Assembly: GCA_963920525.1 (NCBI GenBank)
Contig: OY986437.1
Location: forward strand, 117,721,715-117,785,714
Length of the DNA stretch: 64,000 bases
Reading direction: 5' to 3'
DNA from: Dichetophora obliterata
Taxonomy: Eukaryota > Arthropoda > Insecta > Diptera > Sciomyzidae
Of the stretch, positions 45,800-57,690 are shown in pieces; within the stretch, counting starts at the first letter, position 1; each line of letters opens with the position of its first letter. Below the pieces are notes generated by a model, which did no database searches, had not been told where the DNA came from, and saw only the letters and a program-made list of their open reading frames with translations. A program made the position numbers and the translations under genes.

Positions 45800-46190
45800 A
45801 ACTTAAATTGCAGATCGCGTTTAATCATGCCACTCGTTATGTCTACGGCTTACGTAAATTTGATCATTTAGCTCAATTAAAAAACTGTAAACTTGGGTGC
45901 GATATCATAAGCTACTCTAATGCCAGGAATTGCATATTTTTACACAAAACTCCTTTCTACTTATTTGAAAAACTGCAATTTAGTCGGTCAGTTAGAAGCC
46001 AAGTGCTAATTATACCTAGTTTTACCTTTCTAAACTCCACAAGACTATTCTTTATTAATGCCGCTAGATTATGGAATTCATTGCCTAGTAGCTTAAAATC
46101 CATAGCGTCAAAAACATCCTTCAAACATGCTATTTTGAAGCACTTTTCATCACATAATACTTAACAAAATATCAGATCTTTAGCTCTATA

Positions 46191-46225
<35 letters not shown>

Positions 46226-46445
46226 TGCTCTTTCTTAATTTAAGTTTTATCTGTCTTATGAATTTACATTTGTTTAACATAAAAATTTGTTGATTATTGT
46301 TATATTTGTTGATAAATTACCTTAGATTTAAGTTTAAATGTTTTATAATAAGTTCAATTCAAATTATGTCTTTGAGCTCTGTACTATAAAAGAACCTAGT
46401 TCTTAACGTACTAATATAAATAAATAATAATAATAATAATAATAT
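45800..46445 (+). pseudogene. LINE 3' fragment with (TAA)n tail
   Basis: The 118-codon frame (45808-46164) encodes FNHATRYVYGLRKFDHLAQL, then YSNARNCIFLH, FYLFEKLQFSRS and ARLWNSLPSSLKSIASK, the same C-terminal RT end as the minus-strand fragment at 1569-1994. After the stop come a (CT)n run (46193-46219) and a tail of TAA repeats (46421-46445). 5'-truncated; no catalytic part. Confidence 0.75.
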
Positions 46446-47064
46446 AATAAAACTGAAAAATAATATGTACAATATATTAAATATTTTTTTCAAAATTATT
46501 TTTGTAGTAGCTAATATATGTCTGGTGCCCATGTTGGTAAATGACCGACCTCTGCACCGAAAGAATTACTAGTTTTGAAACACCTTGGGCAGGCCAAAAG
46601 ATATACGTGGTAGTATGTCACCTCATGTATATTGTCATATTTCGCCCTCTAGATGTATAGCGTAATGCACTCTGCCCTAAAGCTTACTACTGTAAGAATG
46701 TATTGTTTTGTTAGGGATTGTGGCATACGACCACGGATATCTTCTGAACATCAGTATGAATTAATATAAAATATAATAAAATACATTACGTGTACGTTGT
46801 TCATTTAATAGACAAACAATAATGAATATCTTGTTTATAAAAATTTCAGATGAGAATATTTTCTAGTTTCATACTTTTTAGAGCGTGTTTTTAGCAGTCG
46901 GATTATAGTTTTTTGAACTAATTTTTTATTTAAATCTTTTTAATGATATATTTTTTATATAATCGAAAGTAATAATTACTAATACATGAATTGATGACGA
47001 AATTATAAACAAAGCTGTTTATTACGTCAATTTAAACGTTTTTGTAGTTCATGATTTTATGTCC
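46446..47064. other. non-coding stretch, no supported gene
   Basis: AT-rich DNA. cgccctctagatgtatagcg near 46645 resembles the start of the 140-bp units that follow, so an older unit may be present. Confidence 0.35.
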
Positions 47065-47435
47065 CATAGAGGGCGCCATATTTAATTTTTACAGCGCGTC
47101 ACATAGCCAATCACAGCGAACGATTACAACGCTTCTTATGATATTTCGTTTGTCAAATATTGATAAGTAGTTCAAAAGTAAGGGATTTAATGGACTATTT
47201 GTCCTCTAGGGGGCACCATATTAAATTTTATACGACTTCACATAGCCTATAATCAGCGGACGATCAGAACGCATCCAACGATACCTCATTTTTCTAATTG
47301 TGATAAGTAATTCAGAAGTGAGGGGCTTGGTTGACTTTCTCTCCTCTAGAGAGCACCATATTAAATTAAATGGTACGTCACATAGCCTATAGCCAGCGGA
47401 CGATCAAAACGCTTCCAACTATACCTATTTTGTCA
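47065..47435 (+). repeat. three direct repeats of about 140 bp
   Basis: The word GGGC[A/G]CCATA stands at 47071, 47211 and 47351, exactly 140 bp apart. Each unit continues with TCACATAGCC, AGCGGACGATCA and AACGCTTCCAACTATACCT, then TGATAAGTAATTC. Similarity falls from unit 3 to unit 1. No coding signal. Confidence 0.8.
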
Positions 47436-47582
47436 CATTATGAACTTATATACATACATAGATACCGGTCAAATACATATATCGCTCCTTTTGCTTCGCC
47501 GTTGCCCGGTAAAAAATATTTTATGTTGCTTACTTCATTGAAATTTTCATTCATGTATGCAATTATATCGAATGAAAATTTA

Positions 47583-47665
47583 TGGTCGATGGCCGAGTCG
47601 GCCAAACGGTGTGTTTATAGTACAATATGTAGTGAGTTCGATCCGTGCAATGGTTGAAGATACAT
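47583..47665 (+). repeat. tRNA-like sequence, possible Leu/Ser-type relic
   Basis: A-box-like TGGCCGAGTCGGCC (47588-47601) resembles the D-arm start of tRNA-Leu or tRNA-Ser, and GAGTTCGATCC (47634-47644) fits a B box. No acceptor stem closes. It may be a SINE head or decayed tRNA. Confidence 0.35.
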
Positions 47666-48199
47666 TTTTTAAATTTGTGCTGTTGTGATGTTTAAATTAT
47701 TTTTTCTTGGTTAAAAAAGGGATATTTCAATCAATAATATTGAAGCTCCTCTTGATAAAGTGACGTTTTGTAGTGAAGGGTCATAGAACCCAGGTAAATA
47801 TCAAAGCTTACCAGCTTAAAGCTTTTTTTTTGGGTTATAAGCAAAAAATTGTTAACCAATAAATACAATAGATTGTTGACAGACTTGCAAGACATGCAAG
47901 ACTTCAAAAATAATAAATATTGCATTCTAAGACGAGTTTCACTAACTTACCCTTAATGCAGCTCTGTTACATAAAGTGGAGTCTTCACTTAAATTCCCCA
48001 GCAGTTATTTTGGAGTTAATTGGAAAAACCAACTAGTTTATTTCTAGTGCAATTTGTACTTGCTATGAAATAGTACAAAAAACTTTCAGCGTAGAACCGC
48101 TCACTTTGATTTTATTTTGTTTTCTTGTCAAAATTTTTACTGACAAAAGTAAATTAAATCTAAACACGTGATGTGTCAATTTTTTTCATTTTCAAAATG

Positions 48200-50611
48200 T
48201 TAAAAATAATCTTTCCAAGAAATTGTCAAAACAACCTTCCAATTTATTTTTAAAAGGAAGCTATAAAAAACTATGCAAAGAAATTTCTGCTCAAGTTTCT
48301 TTTTGTAAAACAGAGTTTTATATAAATGAATTTAGAAAATTTGAGGGCAACGTTAAAAAAGAATGGCAATTGGTAAACGATATTTTAAATAAACCCAGAA
48401 GTAATGAACAAATTGATTGCATAAATGTTGAAGGCATTGTTGTACGGGATGCTAATGCAAAGGCTGATACCTTTAATAAGTTTTTTGCTAAAATTGGTAA
48501 AGCTGTTGTTGCTGATGTTAGTCCTCTTAATGTCTCTTGTAACTGTTTAGATCATGAGCCGTTTTACCCTAATAGTTTGTACTTTGAACCCATTTCTTCT
48601 TTGGAATTATATAAAATAATAATGGGCCTTAATAATTCCTATTCTTGTTGCGAAGATGTTTTTTCAAATGTTTTTTTAAAAAGGGTAGTCTTTAATGTTG
48701 TAGATGTTTTATGTCATATTTATAATAAAAGTATTGAGTTTGGTATTTTCCCTGATGATCTTAAAAAGGCAATTGTTATACCTTTGTTTAAGAAGGGTGA
48801 TAGAACTGAGTTAAACAATTACAGACCTATTTCATTACTTCCCGTGTTTGCCAAAATTTTTGAAAAGGCTGTCAAGGTGAGAATGATAAAATTTCTTTCT
48901 AAAAATAACTTTTTTAGTAATTGTCAGTTTGGTTTCAGGGAGGGTTTGTCCACAGAAGATGCTCTCCTTAATTTTTGTAACAATATTTACAGTAGCTTGA
49001 ATAATAAGAAAGTCTGTGCAGCCCTTTTTGTGGACATAACAAAAGCTTTCGATACTGTTGATCATAAAATTCTTCTTACCAAACTGTATAAATGTGGGTT
49101 TAGAGGTTCTGTCTATAATTGGTTTCAGTCTTATTTGTCAAATAGGTTCCAGAAAGTAAAAATTAATAGTAACTTTAGTAAATTCATTGATGTAGATATA
49201 GGCGTTCCCCAGGGCTCTGTTCTTGGGCCCATTCTGTTTCTTGTTTTTATTAATTCGATCTTTAGTCTTCCTTTCTTTAGTAATGTAATAGCATTTGCGG
49301 ATGACATGGCTTGCACCTTTGCAAGTGATTCAATGCATAATCTGACTTGTGAATTGAATAATGACTTGGAGCTTTTAAGGCACTGGTTTGACTCTCACAG
49401 GTTGGTGCTTAGTGACAAAACCAAGCTTATGTATTTTAATATAAGTGGCATGGATATAAATTTAAATAGTTTTGTATTTCATTGTGCTGGCTGTAAGAAA
49501 TTTTCGTATGGTAAAAATGTTTGTAATTATAACTCTCCTTTAAAAACTTTTGATGATTCTTGTCTATGTTCCCCGCTTTGTTTTCCTATAGAATGTGTCA
49601 AATCCTTCAAATATCTTGGGCTATTGTTAGACTGGAAAATATCATGGTTAGAACACACTGTTGCTCTTAAAAGATATCTGTTAGGTGCAACAAGAAAGAT
49701 TTATTTATTGAGTTCGTATTGCTCGCCAAAATTACTAACTTGTATCTACCATGGGATTTTCCATTCTAAACTGCAATATGGCATAACTTGCTGGGGTGGT
49801 ACCCATTCCAATAAGATCAATCCACTACAAGTCGCTCAAAAACATGTAATACGTATAATCCACAGGAAAAAAAGAATGGACAGTAGCTTTCCATTATTTA
49901 AAAATTTAAATGTTCTACCTATCCGCCATCTTTACTTTTATAAAGTGTTAAAAGTTTTTTTTAAAAGATCGGGCAACTTGTCTAACATTAAGTATGCTAA
50001 ATATAACTTAAGGGTCAATGACCAGCATATTGTTAAGGTTCCGTCCCATAACCTATCTGTTTTCTTTTACTCTTATTCTTGTACTTCTCCCCGGCTTTTT
50101 AATAACTTACCGGCTAATGTACGATGTATCCGTCATAATACTTTGTTTCTGAAAGAGGTAAAATCATGGCTGTTCAATTTTGACTTCACAACTATTGATT
50201 TTCTAAATTCTGTTTTAGTTTAATATTACAAATTAATCAAGTCTAATTTTATACTTCATTTTAAATTCGTAAATTTTTTAATTTTTTTTTAAAAAAAATT
50301 TTTTTTTTTTTCTTCTCTTTCGTACCTTTGTTTTAATTTGTTCGCTTTTCATAATTTATTTATTTTATCAATATTAATAAGTAAACTATGTGCACATATC
50401 TGTTATGTTTTAATGTTTAATTTTTGGCCCCACCCCAATACTTCAATAATTTTATTTCATTTTAAGTATATCTTACTGCATTTCGCCACATGCCTAAATA
50501 GGGCATCAGAAAGCAGTATTTTTTGAATAAATGCTATGTAATATTAAGTATATTCCAATGTTATAAAAATAATAAATAATAAATAAATAATAATAATAAT
50601 AATAATAATGT
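48200..50611 (+). mobile_element. LINE with an intact 666-codon RT ORF and (TAA)n tail
   Basis: The ORF at 48223-50223 has no stop or shift. In order: linker; RT fingers with AIVIPLFKKGD and NYRPISLLPVFAKIFEK; QFGFREGLSTEDALLNF; palm with LFVDITKAFDTVDH (catalytic D271); GVPQGSVLGP (about residues 327-336); active site FADD (D360, D361) with Phe in place of the usual Tyr; a Cys-rich insert (FHCAGCKKF…CLCSPLCF); thumb with FKYLGLLLDWKISW; and a C-terminal end with RLFNNLPANVRCI. The endonuclease and any ORF1 are missing, so it is a 5'-truncated copy. The 3' region ends in TAA-type repeats (50570-50611). Intactness suggests a recent insertion. The clade (CR1-like or other) cannot be fixed by eye. 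Confidence 0.85.
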
Positions 50612-51006
50612 TAGAGGAATAAATTTAAAGAATTTAACAAAGGAAAGTTTTTGCATTATACAAAAAAAAAAGTAACTACATAAAATAAAAGAAATGCATC
50701 ATCTTTTATGTGATGAACATTTTATGGTAATACATGAAAGAAAAAAAAAATGCCTCTAATCTTTGAATACTTTGAAGCCACTATCCCGAGAAACAATTTT
50801 TGTCCATACCAAACTACTCAGGCACAAAAGTCCAGAGTATCGGACTCAATTTTATTTTTAAAAGCTACGAGTAATAACGAAAAACTGCGAAGTTTATGAA
50901 AAAAAAATTAATCGCACATTGATATTAAGCCGAACGCAAACTAGCTTCAGCGAACAGGAACCGAGAAAAAAAATGTATATATTGTGTCAGTAAAGTAGCT
51001 GATATG

Positions 51007-51814
51007 CAGGGAAGACAGAAATATGCACGAAAAAATCTAAAATAAGTATACTAATATGCTCTAAAAAATGGCAAAATATGCCATCAAATAAGCACGAAAA
51101 ATGTCGAAGTCGGAGTTTTATTATTCAAAAATTTATTCAATAGTTCATAAAAAAAAAAAACAAAACAATAGCCCTTTCAAGGCGTAAAAGTAAATATTTC
51201 AGTTTAAATAAATTATAATTTTAATTATAAAGTAAAAATTTAATTCTATTTTAATCATTTAATGAATATTTTGTTTGGTAGCTCGAAGCCAATGCCAAAA
51301 GTCTCCTTCCGGCCGAAGTCCATTATTTTATATGGTGCTTATAGCAAAAACAGTGTATTGCATTCAGCGATTACACTGAACAATTAAATGCATTTTTATA
51401 TTATCAAAAATAAATTTTCTACGATTTTCAGCCAACAATGTTTTGTATTGTGGAAAGACCGCTCGACACCGCAGGATGTAGTTGGGCACCATTTAAAATA
51501 AGGGACTTCGTTCGGAAGGAGACTTTCGGCGTATGGATCCATTGTCTGTGAGTTTTTAAACAAAATATTTTTTTTACATATATAATATAATATCTCTTTA
51601 TAAATATATATAATATCGAAGAAATTACAATGTTGCCAGATGTGAAGGAAGTATCAAAATTTGCCCGATTACAAGCTAACTGTTCGAAAAGTACAAAATA
51701 TGTAAAAATATGCACAAATAAGCACAATCGTTATAAATATGCAAAATTATTAACAAAACGTCCAAATATGCAAAAACATATATTATATGCATTTGCATAT
51801 AATTGTCTTCCCTG
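51007..51814. mobile_element. 808-bp hAT-type element with a nested MITE
   Basis: Ends CAGGGAAGACA and TTGTCTTCCCTG, with CTGATATG on each side (50999-51006 and 51815-51822), a perfect 8-bp duplication. Subterminal stretches repeat AAATATGC and GCAAAATATGC words on both sides. No transposase text. A 237-bp element lies inside. Confidence 0.85.
51294..51530. mobile_element. 237-bp MITE nested in the hAT-type element
   Basis: Left arm GCCAAAAGTCTCCTTCCGGC, right arm complement ending GGAAGGAGACTTTCGGC, with pairing that continues to GCACCATTTAAAATAAGGGA over about 45 bases in total. The target duplication is not clear. Confidence 0.7.
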
Positions 51815-52481
51815 CTGATATGTATCGAAACTGGCCTGAGTCTTAACTATAATGTACCTGAAACATACCCAACAAGTAAATTGAAAGGTACCTGAAGTAG
51901 TACCATAGTAAGTCTGTATTAAGCCAATAAAGTGTTCAAAAACGAGTGACTATATTCGGACACAATAAGCTGACGAGTGCCCGAATCGGTCTTCATTCGT
52001 ACATTGTGCCGTTTCAGAACTAGCACTTCTTTCGTAGCAGAGGTCGGACGGACATTTACCGACACGGGCACCGGACATATATCAGATACTTTATTCACAC
52101 AAAATATGAAATTGTTTCTCAGGTATAAGATCTATTTTAGTACTTGGGCAATAAGTACCAGCTTGGAAATGTTTATAATGGAACTAGTTCAAATATCAGG
52201 AAAAAGTAATGTTTTTTGGTACAATTGTCTTTTCTTATGACTTCAATATGTAAAAAGCGCCAGTTCGATCAATGTAAAAGTGTATTGTAGAGTGACCAGT
52301 AGTGATCCTTTTTGGAACTAGCTCAGAACTATTTAAGAGTTGGTCCAATTTCCTGCAGGGTCATAACATTTCTCTTCTTCTTTATATGAGTCAAAAAGCA
52401 TTTCAAAAAATGAAATTATTCTTATATTTATACATATTAATTGATCTTATTGACTTATTTATCAAACTAAAGATTCTTGTG

Positions 52482-52576
52482 GTGTCTGCACATCACATGC
52501 ACAAGCCACATGCATAAGACACACATGTACAAGACACATGCATAAGACACACATGCTAAGACACACATACACAAGT
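52482..52576 (+). repeat. minisatellite of CACATGCATAAGACA type
   Basis: Four to five copies of ACATGCATAAGACACACATG-like units of 15 to 22 bp with small changes. Confidence 0.75.
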
Positions 52577-54889
52577 TAAATAAAAATAGTTTTATGTTCA
52601 TATCAGTTTTTATATATGTATCAAAAAAATTTATATAAAATTTTCATTATTCGAAATATTTCAACTCAAAAGTTGTTAAATTTTATTGTTGACCTACCGA
52701 AATAATCACTTAAGCATACTATAATAAGACCTGAATGTTAATCCTACTATTACTGATATTGTAGACAAATTAATTTTACTTCAATTTATATACAAACATA
52801 AATCATTTTAAAATTACTGCAATAGTTGCCGAAAAATTACACTTCAGCTGAATTTTCAACATATTATATCATTTTTATAATAAATTACACTACGTTTCTA
52901 GAGTGAAGAAGAAGAAAAAGATTAAATGAAAGAGCTGAAATTGAAATAGTGAATGGTGTTTAGTTTGAAAGAATATAATTTGATTGCAGAGCATCTATTT
53001 GAATATTTTTTAAATATGTGCCAAATATATTAAATCAATCATTAAAAATCATAACAAAATTCCATCCTCAGAGCAAGCAAAATATTTGACAAATTCTTTA
53101 AATAATCAATTTTATTGAGTTTAATAAATTTTCATTGCAGTGAAAATGCTGTAAGCTTCAAGTATATTTTTGCACTTCCTCCATCACTCATTTTTATGCA
53201 TTTTTGCCCACTATCACCCACACAGAATGAACGCTGTAAGCAAAACTTGCAAATAATTTTTACATTTTTTGACAGTTTAACACATTTGACCAACACTAGA
53301 CTCAAGGCAAACATGAGACGAGGAACGCCTAAGCATTTTTAGGTCAAAACGTATCGGCCAGAACATAACTCGAAGTTAAAAATAACTTCTACAAAAGAAT
53401 CAGAACAAAAACAAAAGCAACATGAGCCTAAATGACAGCAAGCTGGTGGATGATGCAAGCAAATTTAACACATTCCATACAATGTTTTTTTTTATCCATA
53501 AATTTAGCATTCATGTTAACGGAGGCTGTCACAACAGGCAGAAAAATAACTGTCTAGTGCTGTCCATTAAACACAATTAAATGCAAAACTTTCTTAATGA
53601 AAAGCGGAAATTTTATGGGCCATATTTTTAATGCAATGCTAAAAAAGTTAGAAAAAATTTAGTGTGAGCAGACAGCAACAACTTGTTGAAGTGGGTAACT
53701 TTTTCCGGCCTGTTGAGTTGATAGGTTGCCTGCTTTTCCTAGAATAAAATTGTAAAAACTAAAAACTAAGCCCAATATAGGAACGGAAATAAAAATTATG
53801 TAAATTTTATCGTTGGAGCAGAAAAGAAACTTTAATGCAGAATAAACAAGCGGAGCCAAGATGGGTTCATAATCCTTTAATTAGTATTAAAAAGAAAAAG
53901 AAAACAAATTATATAATGTTTTTAAATAGTATATGTTTTAAGTCATGTTTTAAATAAACCTAGTACTAATAATAGGAATTTAGTCTTTAATAATAATAAT
54001 AAACTAGTTTTATTCAATCTATTATATAAAATTTAAGTGAAAATTTAAAGTTACGACTTTACTCCAAAAATACTGGGCCGATTTTTATTAAAATATCATA
54101 TTTGTTTAGATTTAGTAAGGTGTATGCTTCTTTCGAAATTTTAATAAGTATATTTAATTAAGGTATTGAGTTGTTTAAAAAATTTTCCCACGCATTGCTT
54201 ATTCGTTGTCTTTTGACGCGTTTGTGTTGCGAGAGTTTCAATAAGCTCCATGTTGCTCTCTATTTTTCTCTTTCGTTTCGAGCAAGGCGAAAAGTGAGAT
54301 ACATATAAATGCAGAGCGGCATTCCAAAACAAAAAACAATACCATTTTTTATTTCTTTGATATGTGTTGTCTTAACCCAATAAGGACGACGATTCCTTAT
54401 CGCATCACTAAGTCGGATATCGCAAAACTAACCGTAGCACAAAAAAATTAATCAAATTCAAAATTAGGTAAAAATTGTCCCGTCTTTAAGGCGTTAAGGA
54501 GATCGATAAAAAAAGGCCGTGGCGACAATGGTCTTATATATCAAAACAAGTTTACATTTTGATGTAAGCAACTGCAAAAACGGATCGTCGACCAAAATGT
54601 TAGGGTCCGTTGGGGATGGCCTGTAGATGGTTAATGTTAAGTTTGCATGAAATCGGTAAAGTGGTTCCGGAGATATCGCATTTTAAAATTTTTCCAACAT
54701 ACTCCCATACAAATACGAAACCTGGTGTACATGTACTATGCCACGCCTTCTTTTACTGCGCCTTATTTACACACAAAATCGTTTGTGCAGTGTCTTTTAA
54801 AATCTCTGGTACGGTAACACCTTAGGCCACCAAATTTACAACATCTGTTATCAAGGTTAACATCTCAAATAATAAAAATCTAAGGTTGC
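52577..54889. other. non-coding stretch, no supported gene
   Basis: The open frames here, including an overlapping pair at 53115-53342, carry no motifs. 54490-54870 has the look of an old dispersed repeat (ggttccggagatatcgcatt) but no ends are visible. Confidence 0.4.
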
Positions 54890-55515
54890 CACACCCCCTA
54901 TTACCACCCACAAATCAATTGAAATGCTAAATTCAGACGAATTTTGCTGTATTGGACTAAAGTTTTGTAATTAAGTTCATATGGTTACTCTCGGCAACTT
55001 ATCAAGAAATGGACGTAGTCTAACTATAACTTCGCCCACTTTTAAGAAACGATTACAATTCCCGAGTTGTGCATCTATACTATTATATAAAAGCCTTTGT
55101 GACACGAAAGGATGTTCCGCATTCACACGAGAACCACTAAACCGATTTAGACAATAATGGTACAAAACGATTCTTGATTTTAACTGAATCGTGCTAGGCT
55201 ATGTAAGATTTGCCACGCTTACTTTTCACGCCTACTTTATATAAAATTCTATATTTAAGACAGTTTTATTCGTGTAAGACTTAAATTTAGTAATTTAGTT
55301 TGTAAAGCAACTGTCGGCAACTGTACTCAAAATGGGCTTCCACGTCCCCTTTTACCGCCCAAAAATCAATGAAATTGTTATATTTCAGACGGTTTTGTCG
55401 TATTAGACTAAAATTTGGTAATAGAGTTTGTATAGTTACTGTTCGCAACAGTACTCAAATTGGGTTTCCACTCCCCTTTTACAACCCAAAAATGAATGAC
55501 AATGCTATATTCCGC
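54890..55515 (-). repeat. tandem array related to 30640-32750, opposite orientation
   Basis: CCACCCACAAATCAATTGAA, CGTATTAGACTAAAATTTGG and TATAGTTACTGTTCGCAACA blocks are the reverse complements of the units at 30.8-32.5 kb, in about four copies starting near 54900, 55065 (part), 55355 and 55480. It abuts a LINE relic at about 55516. Confidence 0.6.
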
Positions 55516-56661
55516 ACAGTTTTGTTCTTCAGCAAAAATGTTTGAGTTCAGCCAAGTTTCAGTTATAACAAAAACATCGTATTTCGTTTGAGCAGTAGCT
55601 AAATATATAGAGTAAGATTTAGTTCGCATACCCGAAGCATTTTGAAAGTATATTTTAAAACTATTGTTGTTGTTTCTATTTATAGGTTTTGGTGTTGAGC
55701 CCTTGCTCTTTGAAAAAATCTAAAAGAGCTAACTTTAACATCAGCAGGTCACAGCGACGCATTAAAAACTTCATTGTAGTGCGAGCTAGAACTCCCAATT
55801 TAAAACTAACTCTCTTATGAGTCTTAAACAACGCAGATTCTGCATTTCAACATTTGAATGTTTAACAACAAATTCAAAATATTATGGCAAAACAGGTGAA
55901 ACTGTAGCCAACGCATATTATCGGCAACAGCAAGCTCGTAGGTCAAGCATTGACGAAGTGTTTGGATTATTTATTTTCTCACACGAAGTGTTTCTATTTT
56001 TAGAAAGCGAGAGTTGTAGAGCAAGAGGAGCAGCACTCAGAGACGGCAACACAGTTGCACCAGCGTTGAAAGAAGACGGAGAGGTGGCAGCAGCAGTAGC
56101 AGCAACAGCAGTAGCAGTGTAAACCGGTTTATATACACTGGCCGTTTTAAAGTTGAGCTGAAGGTTACGCATTGCTCTTGCTTATCAACATCCAATGCAA
56201 TCGACGCCCAATTTGAAACATTCGTCCTTAGAGTGGCAAGTTCGGTAGTCGGTAGCTCCGAAGATAAAGCGACAGCAGCGAAAGATGGGATGATAGCAAG
56301 TGCAGTAGAGGGAGCACTTGCTACAGATGTTAGATTTTCGTTTGGTTTAAGTTTGGAATTTAAGTTATTGTTATTTTTTTTTAGTGAAATCACAATAAAG
56401 GTCTGTGACGAATATTTTAATATCAAGTACTACGGCCACTAAATTCAAACCGAACTGATTATTAGACTGTTTCAAACACTCATCACAGTTAAAAACAATA
56501 TTTTGTTTTGAAATTATTAAGTTAGATGAGTCATCTTCATTATTTAAGCAAGTTTTATGGAAAGCATTCTTGCAGATATGACAGCAAAGAACAGCATCTT
56601 TAGAAGTAGGTTTATTGCATTGCGCACAACGAGATCTCAGTTGAGATATGATTAAAAACAC
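55516..56661 (-). pseudogene. LINE relic: PHD-type ORF1 and start of the endonuclease
   Basis: Minus strand. ORF1 begins at about 56661 and shows a zinc finger with CAQC, CCHICKNAFHKTC and FNCDEC, a PHD-like C4HC3 pattern found in ORF1 of insect LINEs, then passes by a frameshift into an Ala/Ser/Thr-rich part (56100-56420). ORF2 starts near 55670 with YFQNASGMRTKS and DVFVITETWLNSN, the first strand and ETW motif of the APE endonuclease, and is cut off at about 55516 by the repeat array. Ala-coding GCN-type runs explain the long mirrored frames here. Confidence 0.75.
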
Positions 56662-56689
56662 GACCGATAGGTATCGCAGTGAAAACTGA

Positions 56690-57690
56690 ACTGATTTAGG
56701 TCAAGGCAGCTTTGGTAGATCAGCAAAAGCCGCTCTTTAATGATGCCATACGACTTCCAAATTTCTATGGGAGCTATACCATCAGAACCTGGTGAAGGTT
56801 TGAAGCTATTGATGGCCCATTCGAGCTCTCTTTCTGAGAGTATTTATAGGGATCTGTAAACAGATGGTAACTGATATTCCTGAAATGGAGTATAACATAT
56901 CTCTGAACATCCCGGAAAGTGAATTTCTACTAAAACATTTAGGGATTCTGCACTGCTAGTAGTTCAAGCACGATCTTCCTTTTTAAAGAAGCTTGGATAA
57001 GAGGGAGCCGTAGCTAGAATTTTCCTAAGCCTTGACGTCACTAAAGTTTGTGTTACTTTTTCACAAAAGAACCTCCAGGCTTGTATTTGTGCTTTTCTCA
57101 ATTCATTCTTGTATTTTACTTTAAAAAAAATAAACTGGCCATTTCAGCCCTTGCAAGGATTTTGACCTAGCTTCTATTGATCAATTGTGCTGTGCGTGTT
57201 ATTAAATTTTGATCACAAATGACCGAGAACTGGACCTACGTGTTTTATGCCGACTCCGAAGGGCTCATGTTCTCAAGAAGCTTTACATGGCAATTTTTAC
57301 TCTCTGAGGTTTGCCATTGTCTGCAGAGAGGTGACGACCGAACAGAAACATTAATTCAATTGAAAAAAACTTTCTGTCTGAGCTGGAATTGAACCCGGGC
57401 TACTCCGGTTCTTTAGCTTAGGGGCCACGCACTATACCCACTAGGCTACGATCGCCTAGTATTTTACTTTACACTTTATAATTCGACCAAGAATCTGAGG
57501 ATCTAGGGGCCTTTGCTTTATTAAAGAGTTTTCTGAACTTATTACGGAGCTTTTGCTTTCCCCTTGGTGTTTTTAACGGGCAAGCGGTAACGAGAGCTTC
57601 GTTAATGGAATTTGTGAGACTGTCCACTAGGTAGTCTAGCGATTGTTTACAGGAGGAACGGTTACCGGTCTTAAAGGAACACGCTATTAT
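56690..57690 (-). pseudogene. LINE relic: linker and RT N-terminus, split by a SINE
   Basis: Minus strand. LTNSINEALVTACPLKTPRG and LRNKFRKLFNKAK (57520-57640) form the segment between endonuclease and RT in Jockey-like elements. After the SINE, the frame continues with KYKNELRKAQIQAWRFFCEK (about 57055-57115), and then the RT start ERELEWAINSFKPSPGSDGI (56775-56845). It ends near 56690 without palm motifs. Several stops; not functional. Confidence 0.7.
57124..57458 (-). mobile_element. tRNA-headed SINE with 13-bp target duplication
   Basis: 335 bp on the minus strand flanked by GTATTTTACTTTA (57111-57123 and 57459-57471). The head (57385-57458) has an A box TAGCCTAGTGGGTA and a B box GGGTTCAATTCC, RNA polymerase III promoter elements of tRNA origin. 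The 3' end is a T-rich tail on the element's own strand. It interrupts a LINE coding region, so the flanks confirm both borders. Confidence 0.85.

Noticed and set aside
47370..47657. 95-codon plus-strand frame at 47.4 kb
   Set aside because: Runs from a tandem repeat into a tRNA-like relic; no continuous coding character.
48835..49316. Minus-strand frames at 48.8-49.3 kb
   Set aside because: Antisense shadows of the intact LINE RT.
56037..56172. Ala-rich frames on both strands
   Set aside because: CAGCAG/GCAGCA repeats within the LINE ORF1 linker generate Ala runs in several frames.
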